Source: Spinacia oleracea
Lineage: Eukaryota > Streptophyta > Magnoliopsida > Caryophyllales > Amaranthaceae
NCBI RefSeq assembly: GCF_020520425.1
Contig: NC_079487.1
Span: forward strand, 126,936,385-127,000,384
Direction of reading: 5' to 3'
Length of the DNA stretch: 64,000 nucleotides
Under the pieces are notes generated by a model that did not search any database, was not told the origin of the DNA, and worked only from the letters and a program-made list of their open reading frames with translations. How positions within the stretch are numbered: position 1 is the stretch's first letter; every line of letters starts with the position of its first letter. A program made the translations under genes and the position numbers. Shown one piece after another: positions 16,701 to 27,224 of this stretch.

Positions 16701-19700
16701 TCTGAAACTTCTATTCTGACAAATGATCTGTCTTTACTTGACTGGATACGAACTTTGTTTAGTTATTTAAACTAATACGGATTATATTATTGCTTAAAGC
16801 TTAAGATTTCCAACTAACTCTTGATGACCATTGGTCTCCAAGGATCCTTCAATGATGTACGCGCACTTAAAATAATAAGATTCGAAAAGTATTACACAAT
16901 ATATTATTGTAGATCAATCTTTCTGAAAAGTTTTGGATAGTTATGCACATAACATATCACATTTCATTTCTTCTCCTGAATCCAATTTCAGATCAAAATG
17001 GAAATAGAGAAATGATTAACAAATTATTTTAGTTATCTCATTGACTTTAAGTCAATAATAAGGGCAAGATACCTCTTGACGGTGGAGGAGCACATGGTAA
17101 GCAATTATGGTAACTGATCATATCTTTGTGACAGCAAACGGCTTCATCATGGGCAATTACTAATCATTATCTTCCCACTAATTGGGAGTAATTTCATTTA
17201 ATATGAAGTACTCCGTACCAAGTAGCTTATGTTAGATAACAGTTTTCTCATTTGTGTGTGGGGAGTATTCTCCCACAGAAATATGAAGTTCAGAATGTTT
17301 TTAAAAAGATCGATGTGCATCATATATTAAATATGTGATGGGTTAATAAGTTGTTGGCTCAAATAGAGCATTGGACTTGGTGTGCTAGTAGTACTCGTAT
17401 GACCGTTTGGTTGCTAATTCATCTAAAGATCTCATTTCTTCCCAAATCTTCAATATATATACCACCCATTACCCATTGGAGTAGCTTTGGGTGAGAATGG
17501 AAAGTATGAAGAAAATTTCAAATTCGGGATAAATCACGTTATTGTGGATATTATTAAATCTTCAATATATATACCACCCATTACCCATTGGAGTAGCTTT
17601 GGGTGAGAATGGAAAGTATGAAGAAAATTTCAAATTCGGGATAAATCACGTTATTGTGGATATTATAATGTTACTTTTCTTCTCAAATTACACTAAATAT
17701 ATTCTCGTATATTCTTTTATGTTTGTCGTCTTACCCATTCTTTGACACGATCACTCGGTATTAAAGCAGAGTGAAGGGTAAGATGGGTATCAAATATTAA
17801 AAGCAAGATTGGTAGGTACTCCGTAGTCCGTAGTGGTAGTACACAACAAAGTTAATCACATAAGAAATCTCTCCTTTGTAAATTGTAAAGGATGCTTTAG
17901 ATATGATTTGAAATGACTGAATGAGTTAAAGTATAGAGAGTGCAATAATACACATGCCGTAGTGAACAAATTAAAGATCTAACCTTGGGGCTTTGACCTT
18001 TGGCAAGTTCACCGTACAAAGCAGGATTCTTCCTGGTAAGAAGTAATCAATAAGTTTAATTAGCTAAATAATTTAGTAAAAAACTTTTTGAATTAATCTA
18101 TAATTGTTACGAGTAAACATTAAAGTGAGAAAAATACAAATTGAAATGAATGGGACAAATTTACTTATTTTGGCAACAGCTGCAAATGTGCCAGAATCTT
18201 GATTCTCTCACACTATGTTAACTGTTAAGTACAATTCAGTCCTTAATTGTAATGTCAAAGTACACTCCCATAAAAGTAACCATTTCTTGCAACATCTAAA
18301 GCACACCAATCGCTATATTCTCAATCATTATTGCCAAATTATGCTATAGCATATTCTCACCTAAATTATTACCCTTAAATTCTCTTTGCGCGTATGTGTA
18401 TTTATAATTGTACCAAGTACTCTCATGCTATATACCTATGCTTTCTTTTATTCTACCCCGTACTCATCAGTAATTTTATACAGTCTCCAATGCATAACTT
18501 TGACTATTCATATATTTTATCGTATATTCACATAAACATAAAAATTTGATATCGTGAAAACGCACATTAAAACGAATTTAACAAGATGATAAAGAAAAAT
18601 ATGTTTCTCTTATAAAACTCATAAAATACAAGGGAAAAAAACGGAGGTAGTATGTATATTATACTTAGTAATACAAACATTTTAGTCATTATATTATCAC
18701 TACAAGAATTTGTATCTTTAACAACAACCTAATTATGACGGGTCAAAAATCCCGTCGCAAAAACCTTTTGCGACGGGGCTAACAACCAAACAATGACGGG
18801 AATAACCGTCGCAAATGTCTTTTACGACGGGTTTACGACGGAATTTCTATTAACGACGGCCCCCTTTTATGACGGGTTCGCGACAGGAAATCCCGTCGTT
18901 AATCAACGATTATTGGCCTTTCACGACGGGATTTTCCGTCATTAATAGTACAATTTCTTGTAGTGTATACGTAATAGTTTTCAACTAACTAATTGATGAA
19001 TTCGGAATTTTCACGTACGTATTACGTATTGGATCAGGCTTGGTTTTCGTTGTCTATTACACTCTGATATGGTCGGATGTGATTTGTCTAGACTAATTAT
19101 TTCTTGTCTAGATGTTTATTTTATGAGTGTTTTTTGTTTTTTTTTTTTAATATGGTCTAATACGGAGTATTAACAAGAATAATCAATAAAAAAATCATAA
19201 TAAGTTAAAGGAGTCGACAACCATAATCCAATGCATTATTTAGTAGTATAATCCAAGATGGATCCCAGTAATGGTGAATGAGGTGTTGTAGTTATCCGAA
19301 ATGTACAACATGACAAAAGAATGTAGAGAAAAGAAGGAGAGAGAAAGAGGAACGTACTCGTATTTCTCAGTTTTGAACCGGAGGAAACCGGAAGTAAGGC
19401 GTTGGACCGGGTCGGACACAGACACATCTTTGGCAACGCCATTTTCGGTTGGTTTTCCCTGTAACTCGGCTGTTATCTGCTTTATTTTTGCGGCTGCTGC
19501 GTCATTTAATCCGTCTTTCTCACTGTTCCCAATGTAACCGAAATTAAAACCTCGTTATTTGCGTAACTGATGGGGTTACCCAAATTGATGATACCTAGGT
19601 ACTATTCATGTGGTACTGCTTTGAACTTTAACGTGCGATTCAACGTAAAACAAAACAAAACAAAAACAATACGTAATTCAACGACCCATCACAAATTCTT

Positions 19701-21698
19701 TTTTGGATTGGGCAACGTAAATTATACACTCCATGAAGAGATTCGAATCTAAAATCTATGACATACGGATCTGTAATTTTAATTATTAGATAAAGATATT
19801 ATTGATTGATCAACACAAACTTTAAAAGATAGTTGTAAAACTCAGATTTTGGTTCATATTTATAGCGTTTACTTATTTTCTTTTTATTTTATTCCCCAAC
19901 ATTTTCAGCCAAAATTACCAAAAATATAAAGATATTAATGGAGAGGAAAGGAAGGTTCATGCAAAACGTAATATTTTTACAATTTTTTTTTTCTTTAAAG
20001 GTTTTTACAACACTTTTTAATAATTTGCAGTATGGTTTTCATAAAAAAGTTTTTGATAAATTTTGTTTAGAATAATATGTTAACAATAAGGGGTAAATAT
20101 AAAAAAATAAAAGTTCACATTCATCCTTAGAAAATGAAGGTCATATTTGATTTTTATGGTTATAAATGTTGGACTCCAATTTTTTGCCAAGATAACTTTT
20201 AATAATGGTACAAGTATAGCATTTTTTAATTAAGAAACTCTACTTGAAAATGAATTTAATCATTTTTATTACTTTCACAATATATTACGTAAATCAAAAG
20301 ATTATAATTGTTCAATGTCTAAAGATAATACTCTCTCAATCCCATAATATTTTTGACGTTAATTAAAAAAAATGGAACGTTGTATGATTTGCAATTATTA
20401 TTGTACGTTTGTATTTGTATTTTTATAGGAAAATACACAATTCATTTGTTGAGAAGATACAATAATTACTCCGTAATGTTTTGTTGTTTTAACTCGTTTT
20501 TTAAATTAAATTTTTTTTTAAAAAAAATCACCATGTAAATTATTCAATATGATCACATTTTTTTTATAAAAATTTGTAGGAAAAATGTATCATTCAAAAG
20601 TTACTCCGCATATAAGTATGTTTTAGGGGGAAAAATATGAAATTAAATAGAAAATAATTAAAATAAAAAGTTCATTTTAACACACCATAAATTGAAATGA
20701 AATAACATTAAGGGACGGATAGAGTATAATGACACAAAAATAATGTAATAAAAAGCCTCTTTATTTTGAGATGGAGGCAAGAATTGCAGCTGAAATCTAT
20801 ACGGAGTACAAGTTTTTGATAATTTAAATAAAAGTCAAAACATAAAATTCCTACAATTGACTTTAATGTAATAAAAAAAATCATGAAATGAAACGTCTTA
20901 CACGAGTTAAATCAATTTTTAAAAAAGCTTAAAAGGATGACATATATATATTGAGAAATACTAGTATGAATTTTTTTTTCACATGATGAGATATATTAGT
21001 ATGAATTTCTAATAAGGGTACGTTTAAATAACTTTCTTATAAAGTCCAACCAAGTGGCTCATGCCATTTGCTCATATATACCCATCACACTACGTTATAC
21101 AAGTGCGAATGGAGGGATGTCAATTACGCAGTTGATCATATTGATCGAAGATGTAATGAATATATGGATATTTAAGCAATAATAATGATTCTCAATCAAA
21201 ATAAATAAATAAATAAATAAATAAAACAAGCCTGTATGCAAATTCATGGTAAAACATCACCTACTTTCTCTAACATTAAAAATTCAAAAACTCATTTTTT
21301 AAATACTCAACAACATTATTATTTATGATATTTTGTTGTTTTTTGGTTTGGGTATTTAAAAAAAAACTTCATAAATCAACAAAAGTTATTTTCTCAACTT
21401 AATTATTAGACGCGTATAAAGGAATTATCATAGTTGAGTGGGGTTGGTGGTAACGAAAACGGGCGGCTAATACGGGTCATACGCCCGTCACGTGGGACCC
21501 GGATGTCATGACTTGACCAATTTCCTCCTCTTATCGTGGAGTTGTCGGGTAAAAACAATGACAACTCAAATGAAATGACAAAATTTTACAGCAGCAAAAT
21601 CGGTCAAATTTAAGGAAATGATTTTTTTTTTTCTGTGCTTTTTTTTACCTTAGAAGCTTCGTCAGACCAGCTATGGCTTCCTCGTATTTGCTCCCCAT
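13750..21698 (-). CDS. Beta-carbonic anhydrase (cytosolic-type)
   Basis: Eight exons (21698-21649, 19522-19358, 18032-17984, 16623-16507, 16371-16318, 15514-15429, 14363-14258, 13914-13750) join in frame into 263 residues. The enzyme converts CO2 and water to bicarbonate. Visible active-site features are [10 protein letters not shown] (Zn ligand C94, catalytic D96/R98 pair), GHSCCGGI (Zn ligands H154 and C157) and the C-terminal [20 protein letters not shown] block. The start [16 protein letters not shown] resembles plant beta-CA2/3/4 without a plastid transit peptide, so a cytosolic or plasma-membrane-associated form is likely. The whole gene spans 8 kb because introns hold a CACTA MITE, a LINE-like insert and tandem duplications. 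Arabidopsis BCA3 (At1g23730, from memory) is next to AOR, as here. An alternative first exon within intron 1 cannot be excluded. Confidence 0.95.
14363..14600. other. GC-rich transposon-like fragment in carbonic anhydrase intron 6
   Basis: Within the intron, 14470-14570 carries 'gggcggcccggccc' and 'ggtcgggtca' patches typical of the CGGGTC-rich elements elsewhere in the window. No ends or target duplication could be identified. Confidence 0.3.
14840..15202 (+). mobile_element. 5'-truncated LINE-like insertion with A-tail
   Basis: A 363-bp insert is flanked by a perfect 16-bp direct repeat, AAGTTGGACATTCTCT (14824-14839 and 15203-15218), and ends in a short A run, the signature of target-primed reverse transcription. 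The 3' end (…tgaccgattattaatgatattattt) looks like a plant LINE 3' UTR, but no reverse transcriptase remains. It is in carbonic anhydrase intron 6, antisense to the gene. A processed transcript copy is the alternative. Confidence 0.75.
15540..15627 (+). mobile_element. SINE-like relic in carbonic anhydrase intron 5
   Basis: It carries A-box-like TTTAGCGGCAAAG, B-box-like CAGGTTCGAATTC and a terminal A run. The order and spacing fit a short tRNA-derived SINE. Target duplication is only approximate. Confidence 0.4.
17444..17667. repeat. 112-bp tandem duplication
   Basis: Bases 17444-17555 are repeated almost exactly at 17556-17667 (starting 'aaatcttcaatatatata'). The copies differ at about one position at the end, so the duplication is recent. 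It is in carbonic anhydrase intron 3. Confidence 0.92.
18698..18965. mobile_element. CACTA-type MITE
   Basis: Ends are CACTACAAGAA and TTCTTGTAGTG, with a 3-bp TAT target duplication on both sides (18695-18697 and 18966-18968). The interior carries subterminal 'gacggg' motifs in both orientations (GACGGGATTTTCCGTC and similar), as in CMC/EnSpm elements, and no transposase. It lies in carbonic anhydrase intron 2. Confidence 0.92.
21206..21228. repeat. (AAAT)n microsatellite
   Basis: Five to six perfect copies of a tetranucleotide repeat, directly visible in carbonic anhydrase intron 1. Confidence 0.85.
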
Positions 21699-21971
21699 TT
21701 TTTCTTTCTGCCCAAAAAATAAATTTATCCAATTAAACAAAATCAATTTTCTTAATTGTTTATACCAATTTTTTTGATTAAAACAAAACATAAAACCGAA
21801 AAATTAGGAGAGAGACAATCACGTAATTGATGAAATCATACCTGTTGATTTATTTTGATTTGGGAGAGAGAAAAGAGGAGAGAGGATATAGGGAAAATTA
21901 GGAGAGAGAAAATGAAGTTTGGACACACTTTTTGGTAAGAGGGTGTGGATATATGGTATCTCTATTTATAG
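21699..21971 (-). promoter_or_regulatory. Carbonic anhydrase 5' UTR and TATA box
   Basis: On the minus strand CTATAAATAG at 21961-21970 is a good TATA box, putting the transcription start near 21930. A donor (CAACAG/GTATGA) near 21842 and an acceptor (TTTGGGCAG) about 10 bases before the ATG at 21698 suggest a short leader intron. A G-box (CACGTGGG) at about 21490 is inside intron 1 and may be regulatory. Confidence 0.6.
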
Positions 21972-22108
21972 AGAGAGAAATGGATGATAAGGTATCACTA
22001 AGACACTAACTATGGTTAAAGGGTCATTAAGTTAATGATCCCAAAAGGGTAACAAACTATATGGATTAGGAAACATATTATCGATAATATTACTTCCGTT
22101 TTGTTATA
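21972..22108. other. Upstream of the carbonic anhydrase gene
   Basis: AT-rich promoter-side sequence. No further motif is recognised before the SINE at 22123. Confidence 0.4.
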
Positions 22109-22122
22109 ATTGCACCATTTGT

Positions 22123-22230
22123 GAGAGTGATGGATAGCTCAGTTGGTTAGAGCTTCCATCCCGATTCCAGGTGATCCTGGGATTGATCTCATCCCCGCTC
22201 TTGTGGCTCATTTGCACCCAAAAAAAAAAT
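22123..22230 (+). mobile_element. tRNA-derived SINE, intact target duplication
   Basis: A 108-bp unit lies between perfect 14-bp direct repeats ATTGCACCATTTGT (22109-22122 and 22231-22244). It has a pol III A-box TAGCTCAGTTGG at 22135-22146, a degraded B-box near 22180-22190 and a terminal run of ten A. The 3' part (CTCTTGTGGCTCATTT) recurs at about 43704-43720, so it is a family. Perfect flanks indicate a recent insertion. Confidence 0.88.
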
Positions 22231-23131
22231 ATTGCACCATTTGTATTTTTTTGCTATTTACATTTTGACGATTTCTTGTAATTTATACGTTAGTTGTTTC
22301 TTTTTGATGGTAACATGCCTATTGTTTTTGCATTATTATTTACATATTCTACTTTGTTTATTTTTAAAGATCTTTACTTAAGTATATATATATTCATGTT
22401 CATGTGAGTCTCGTTAGATTCGTGATATAGTATATTGATCTAATATCAATTTTTCATTACTTATCGATAATTAAAAATATTAATTGTTCAAATTATACAT
22501 TGACAAACATGAAAATCAAAATGTTGCAAGTAAAAATACCGAAAACGTACATAATAAAATATATAGTCATGTGGTATTTTGTGTAATTCATCTCAATATA
22601 TATGTTTAAAATATGAACTTTTAATTATTATTATTCTAGTTATGTATAATTAGAGAGGTTATGGCTATATTTTTAGATTAGTAAACAAGAAACATTTAAT
22701 TGTGTGATTATATATAAAAAAATGTAATATTTTGCATAAAATGTCTCAATGTCAATGTGAAGTGATGAAACTTCCTAAGTTTTGTCAAATAAAATTAAAA
22801 AAATAGAGAATTTTTTTTGGGGTGTTAACAAATTGATGAGGTGCCATGTGGTTTGTGGTTTTCTATTGTGGAAAGTTGCGCAATTCGACAAGGACCACCA
22901 ACTTGTTCTTCTCCACTTTTTTTCCTAAAAAAATAATAATAATTTCACTAGAATTTTTCTTTTAAAATTCATGTAGGAGATCACAAAAGCTCTATTGTAC
23001 CTTGAAGAGTGTATTACCGATTCACGATAAGTGTTGTAACAAACTAGTGGGTAATGCTTATGCATATACACATGATTTTAAGCACCACGCATAATCGGTT
23101 ACACTTAAATGCATTCGGTGTATTATGTATG

Positions 23132-23459
23132 CTCCCTCCGTCCCGGAATACTCGACCCGATTTGATCGGCACAGAGTTTAAGGAACTTGAATTGACTTAT
23201 TTAATTTAATAGGTAGTAGTTGATAGTGGGGTATTATTTTAATGTAGTTAGTGGGAGGTGGGTTAAGAGGTGGGGTTGGGGGAGAGTAGGGGTTGAATTT
23301 TTAATTATTTTTTGTATGGAGTAGGGGGTAGGTGGGTTAATAGGGGTGGAGTGAGAAATAATATAATATTGTTAGAATATTTCCATTTTTAGAAACAGGT
23401 CAAGTATTAAGGGACGGCCCGATAAGGAAAACAAGTCAAGTATTCCGGGACGGAGAGAG
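23132..23459. mobile_element. Stowaway-like MITE
   Basis: Left end CTCCCTCCGTCCCGGAATAC and right end GTATTCCGGGACGGAGAGAG are inverted copies of about 20 bp. The interior is G-rich (GTGGGAGGTGGG) and non-coding. TA follows the right end. Confidence 0.82.
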
Positions 23460-23985
23460 TATACGATAGATATTATAAAGTGAACGAGTCTCGAAAATAG
23501 AATGAAAGAAGACGTTTTTAGTGGCTTTATTTGTTGAGGAGGAGTCAAGAATGATACTTATATGGAAATAAAATAATGAGTGATTAAACTATGGGTTAAT
23601 GACTTAATGGCTCTATGGTGGGGGCCAGGAGACAACGTTGACTACTCTAATTATGCCCCCTTCTTATACGTAGACCAATAATATAAAGGAAGGTAAATTT
23701 AAGCCGGCAATGAGGTTAGGTTGGACTTTTCCATTATTATTTTATATGGAAGAGGTCTATTGTAATAAAGTTATAAAGTACAACACCATTTGTCACCATT
23801 CGACTGCGTACAATAGGCTTTTAGTAATTGGATTACGCATTAGCATATGGTTAAATTGGGATCACAGATAATCAACTTTTAATAATCCGGATTTTGTTTC
23901 TAAATTTGTCCACGAAAATGATCTACTCCCGTGCTCTTGAAACTTGAAAGTACTTAAGTGTACCCGTGATAATGTAGCGAATAAA
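23460..23985. other. Intergenic, nothing recognised
   Basis: AT-rich sequence between two transposon relics. No gene or repeat end was found. Confidence 0.4.
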
Positions 23986-23994
23986 TAAATTCAA

Positions 23995-24370
23995 GGAAAT
24001 TTTATGAAATACTACTTTTAAATTTGGGGTTTTGTAAATTATTACCTTATAAAAACATTTTTAAATTTAACTACCTTATAAGTTTAGTTTGTTTGACTAA
24101 CACTATTATTTAACGTTTTTCGTTAATATTTTTCGCCGTGTATTTGTTTTATTCTTTTATATATCTCTGTTCATTTGTCTTTTTGTTCATTTGTCATACT
24201 AAATAACCGTTGTAGTAGAGTTTAAAGACGGAAAACATCAATAAAAAAGGGCAAATGGTAGTGTTAGTCAAACAAACCAAACTTATAAGGTAGTAAAATA
24301 CAATTTTCTTTTTAAAGGGTAGCAATTCACAAAACCATCAAAGTTAAATGTTGTGTTTCACAAAAATTCC
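23995..24370. mobile_element. MULE-like MITE with long TIRs and 9-bp duplication
   Basis: A perfect 9-bp duplication TAAATTCAA (23986-23994 and 24371-24379) flanks a 376-bp element. Its first and last ~120 bases are inverted copies at roughly 75-80% identity, including 'accttataagtttagtttg' on the left. Long TIRs plus 9-bp duplications fit Mutator-like elements. No coding region. Confidence 0.82.
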
Positions 24371-24605
24371 TAAATTCAATTTGTTATATAAAATAAAATT
24401 TTAATAGTAAACGATCAAGTTATATGGGGATTATCTTGTTTCTCAAATGTAATGAACTAATAATTGCATGATAAGATACTGTCGTACATGTTCTAGACTT
24501 TTAAGGGGTGTTTGGAATTGTTAGGATGGTGTTTTGGAGACTAGTGTTTAAAAGTAGAAAATTTGACATTTTTATTTATATGTACGTAGGATAGGGTGTA
24601 TTGGT

Positions 24606-25634
24606 TAGGGGTGTCAAATCGGATCAACGGATCGGGTTTGGGTCGGACTCATCGGATTCGGGTTGAAACGGATCGGATTGGAACGGATTAATTTGGCTAA
24701 CGGGTCGGATCGGATCGGATTGAAAACTTAACGGACCGGATCGGGACGGATTTTTTATTCACGGATTCATATCGGATCGGGTTGTAAACGGGTCGGATTG
24801 TAGTCGGTTTGGGTCGGATCGGATCGGATTGGAATACGACGGATTGTTAACGGGTTTAGTCGGACTATAACGGGTTCGGGTTCATGTCGGTCGGATTAAT
24901 ATCGGATCGGATTCATATCGGGTCGGATTCATATCGGATCGGATTCATTTCGGATCGGATTCATATCGGATCGGATTAATCGGTAACAGACTAAAACGGG
25001 TTGGATTGAAACTAATTTAGCCTGGTTACATTGGATTCAGTTTTATATTGGTTCGGGTAATTATCGGATCGGGTTATTTGGTAGCGGGTTGGAATTTGGG
25101 GCAGTTCGTTTCCAAATTATATATTATCATATCGATGACTTAATTAGGCCGGGGACGAAAATAATAACTAACTTTTAAAAGTAATAAGAATTTAAGATTA
25201 GTAATATAAGTTATTGAATATATTATTATATCGATGGGTTGGAATTAGTTCGGATTAAACAGGTCACGGATTAAAAACGGATCGGATCTAACGGGTCACG
25301 GGTTGAAACGGGTCGGATTAAACGGGTCACAGGTTAAAAACGGATCGGATTAAACGGATATTCCTCGGGTTGGAACGGATTCGGATTGAAACGGATCGGA
25401 TCATAAACGGGTTTCGGATCGCTTCGGATCGGATTAAATGGATCCGGATTGTCACGGATCGGTCTGTTAACGGATTCGGATCTTAATCGGATCAATACTA
25501 ACGGGTTGGGTCGGATTCGGGTTGAATATAATCGGATTTCGGATTTTAACTCGCGGGTTCTAAACGGTTCGGATTCTAAACGGTCGGACAAACTCATCGG
25601 GTTCACTGGGTCGGATTGAGAATTGACACCCCTA
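24606..25634 (+). mobile_element. hAT-like non-autonomous element, copy 1, with CGGATCGG/AAACGG arrays
   Basis: The ends are TAGGGGTGTCAA and TTGACACCCCTA, flanked by a perfect 8-bp duplication GTATTGGT (24598-24605 and 25635-25642), as expected for the hAT superfamily. The 1,029-bp interior is almost entirely degenerate repeats of CGGATCGGATT and AACGGGTCGG, with at least twelve AAACGG hexamers, all on the plus strand. A non-repetitive AT-rich core lies at about 25100-25245. No transposase. ORFs inside are repeat artefacts. The copy at 30769-31866 shares ends and core. Confidence 0.93.
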
Positions 25635-25642
25635 GTATTGGT

Positions 25643-26625
25643 GTATACATGTTATAGGTTACTGGCTTGATTGAAATAGGTTCATGTTTTTGTTGAGTAT
25701 AGGTGTTGAAGTAAGATCTAGAAGGTGTACAACTTTTGAGTAAAAACATGTACGATTTTTGTTGATAAGGTGAATAAAAAACAAAGTAGTGGATACAGTT
25801 TTGGCTCGTTTAACGTACTCCTTTTATTTTAGGGAAACAAGTTTAGATAAGTTCGTACTGGTTCAGACAAGATAAGGAATGCATTCTAAATACAATTATT
25901 AAATTTTCAAGGCAAGGAATGTCAAGATGTCATGTGTCACTAACACAGTGTGAATTGGCAAGTGAAATAATGATGTGTCATGTCATGCGCACACAGTCAC
26001 ACATGCATTACTCAAATTTATTAGCACAAAAAAATGTAAGTATCAATGTTCAAACTCATGACCTCTCATTTATAATGTAAAGTTTTAACCATCTATACAA
26101 TGATATAACGTATGATTCTAAAGTAATGAAAAAAAATAAAAGTCATTATTATAAATATTAAAACTTTAATGGCCAATATATATTTGAATAATAACCTATT
26201 ATAATTTTTTAATTTAATCATTCTTAATTACTTAGATCATAGTTGAAAAAAAGAGAGTTAATTGTTACACTACTTCTGTAGCTAATCAACTTTGTGTTTT
26301 TAAAATATACTCCGTATATTTTTTTTGTTATTCAATTTATAATGATTGATACTTAGAGAATTTTCTTATGTTTATAAGTGAATTATAAAAAAAATAAAGT
26401 TTCATACGGAGTCTCAATCAAGTTAGTGTTGAAAAAATAAAGTATATAAATTTATGGACTATTCTGGAAACCCTCATAGATTTAGAGCACATGTTGTAAT
26501 ATGGCAACAAATTAAATAAAACAAATACATAAGTTTTGCAGGGAAAACAATCATTAAATAGACACAGGAGGAAAAACCGAATAACAAAAGCAATAATATC
26601 CGGGAAATCGCATGAGTCACTAACT
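25643..26625. other. Intergenic AT-rich DNA with a probable SINE relic
   Basis: At 26030-26115, read on the minus strand, GGTTAAAACTTT and GGTCATGAGTTTGAAC resemble SINE A- and B-boxes. Otherwise nothing is recognised. One TACTCCGTA 9-mer is at 26308. Confidence 0.35.
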
Positions 26626-26626
26626 A

Positions 26627-27000
26627 CTCCCTACGTTTCATTTTGTTTGTTACGTTTGGACTTTTGCACGTTTATTAACATATAATAAAGATTTTTTTCT
26701 TTTTTATTAAAAAATAAAACCAAGTAAAACCTCAATCCACTAATCATTACAACAACCAATAAGATTGTTTTATTTATCAAAATGAACCAATAATAGAAAA
26801 ACATAAAGATTGATAACAATAAATACTTGGGAAATGGTAAAGAAATTTAATGAGTTGAAAAAATTGGACCAATTAAAATTAAAAGATGGCACAAAAAATG
26901 ATAATGTAATAAGTTTATAAAATGAAAGATTCTCTCACGTAACAAACATTGTGAAACACCCTAAAAGGAATACGTAACAAACAAAAAGAAACGGATGGAG
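26627..27000. mobile_element. Stowaway-like MITE (tacgtttgg family), copy 1
   Basis: Left end CTCCCTACGTTTCATTTTG and right end AACGGATGGAG, with TA on each side. The inner 'gttacgtttggacttttgcacg' type sequence matches the element at 32153-32507. It directly abuts the partial element at 27003-27224. Confidence 0.82.
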
Positions 27001-27002
27001 TA

Positions 27003-27224
27003 GTTTACAATTAAAATGCATAGAAAAGTGAAATAAAGTACATGTGAAAGAGAATAAAGTACATAGGAAAATGGAATATAATACATTGGTGGGGTTTTCA
27101 ATGCATTTTTAATTAATATAGTACATGAAAAAGTGGGGACCTTAATAGCCAAAATTAGAAACAGGACTATAATTTTGGGACGCCCGATTTAGAAAACAGG
27201 ACTATAATTTTGGGACGGAGGGAG
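27003..27224. mobile_element. Partial Stowaway-like MITE (39478 family)
   Basis: The right part, with duplicated 'aggactataattttgggac' and the end GGGACGGAGGGAG plus TA, matches the 3' part of the element at 39478-39886. The left end is missing where the neighbouring MITE abuts. Confidence 0.7.

Noticed and set aside
18720-18960. CRISPR-like short repeats (GACGGG)
   Set aside because: This is a plant genome and the motifs are subterminal repeats of a CACTA MITE.
22131-22200. Possible tRNA gene
   Set aside because: Only the A-box is good, the cloverleaf does not form, and perfect target duplications and an A-tail show it is a SINE.
25334-25606. 90-residue minus-strand ORF rich in DPIRFNPNPF-like units
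   Set aside because: It is translation of the CGGATCGG array in the hAT-like element, with no other support.
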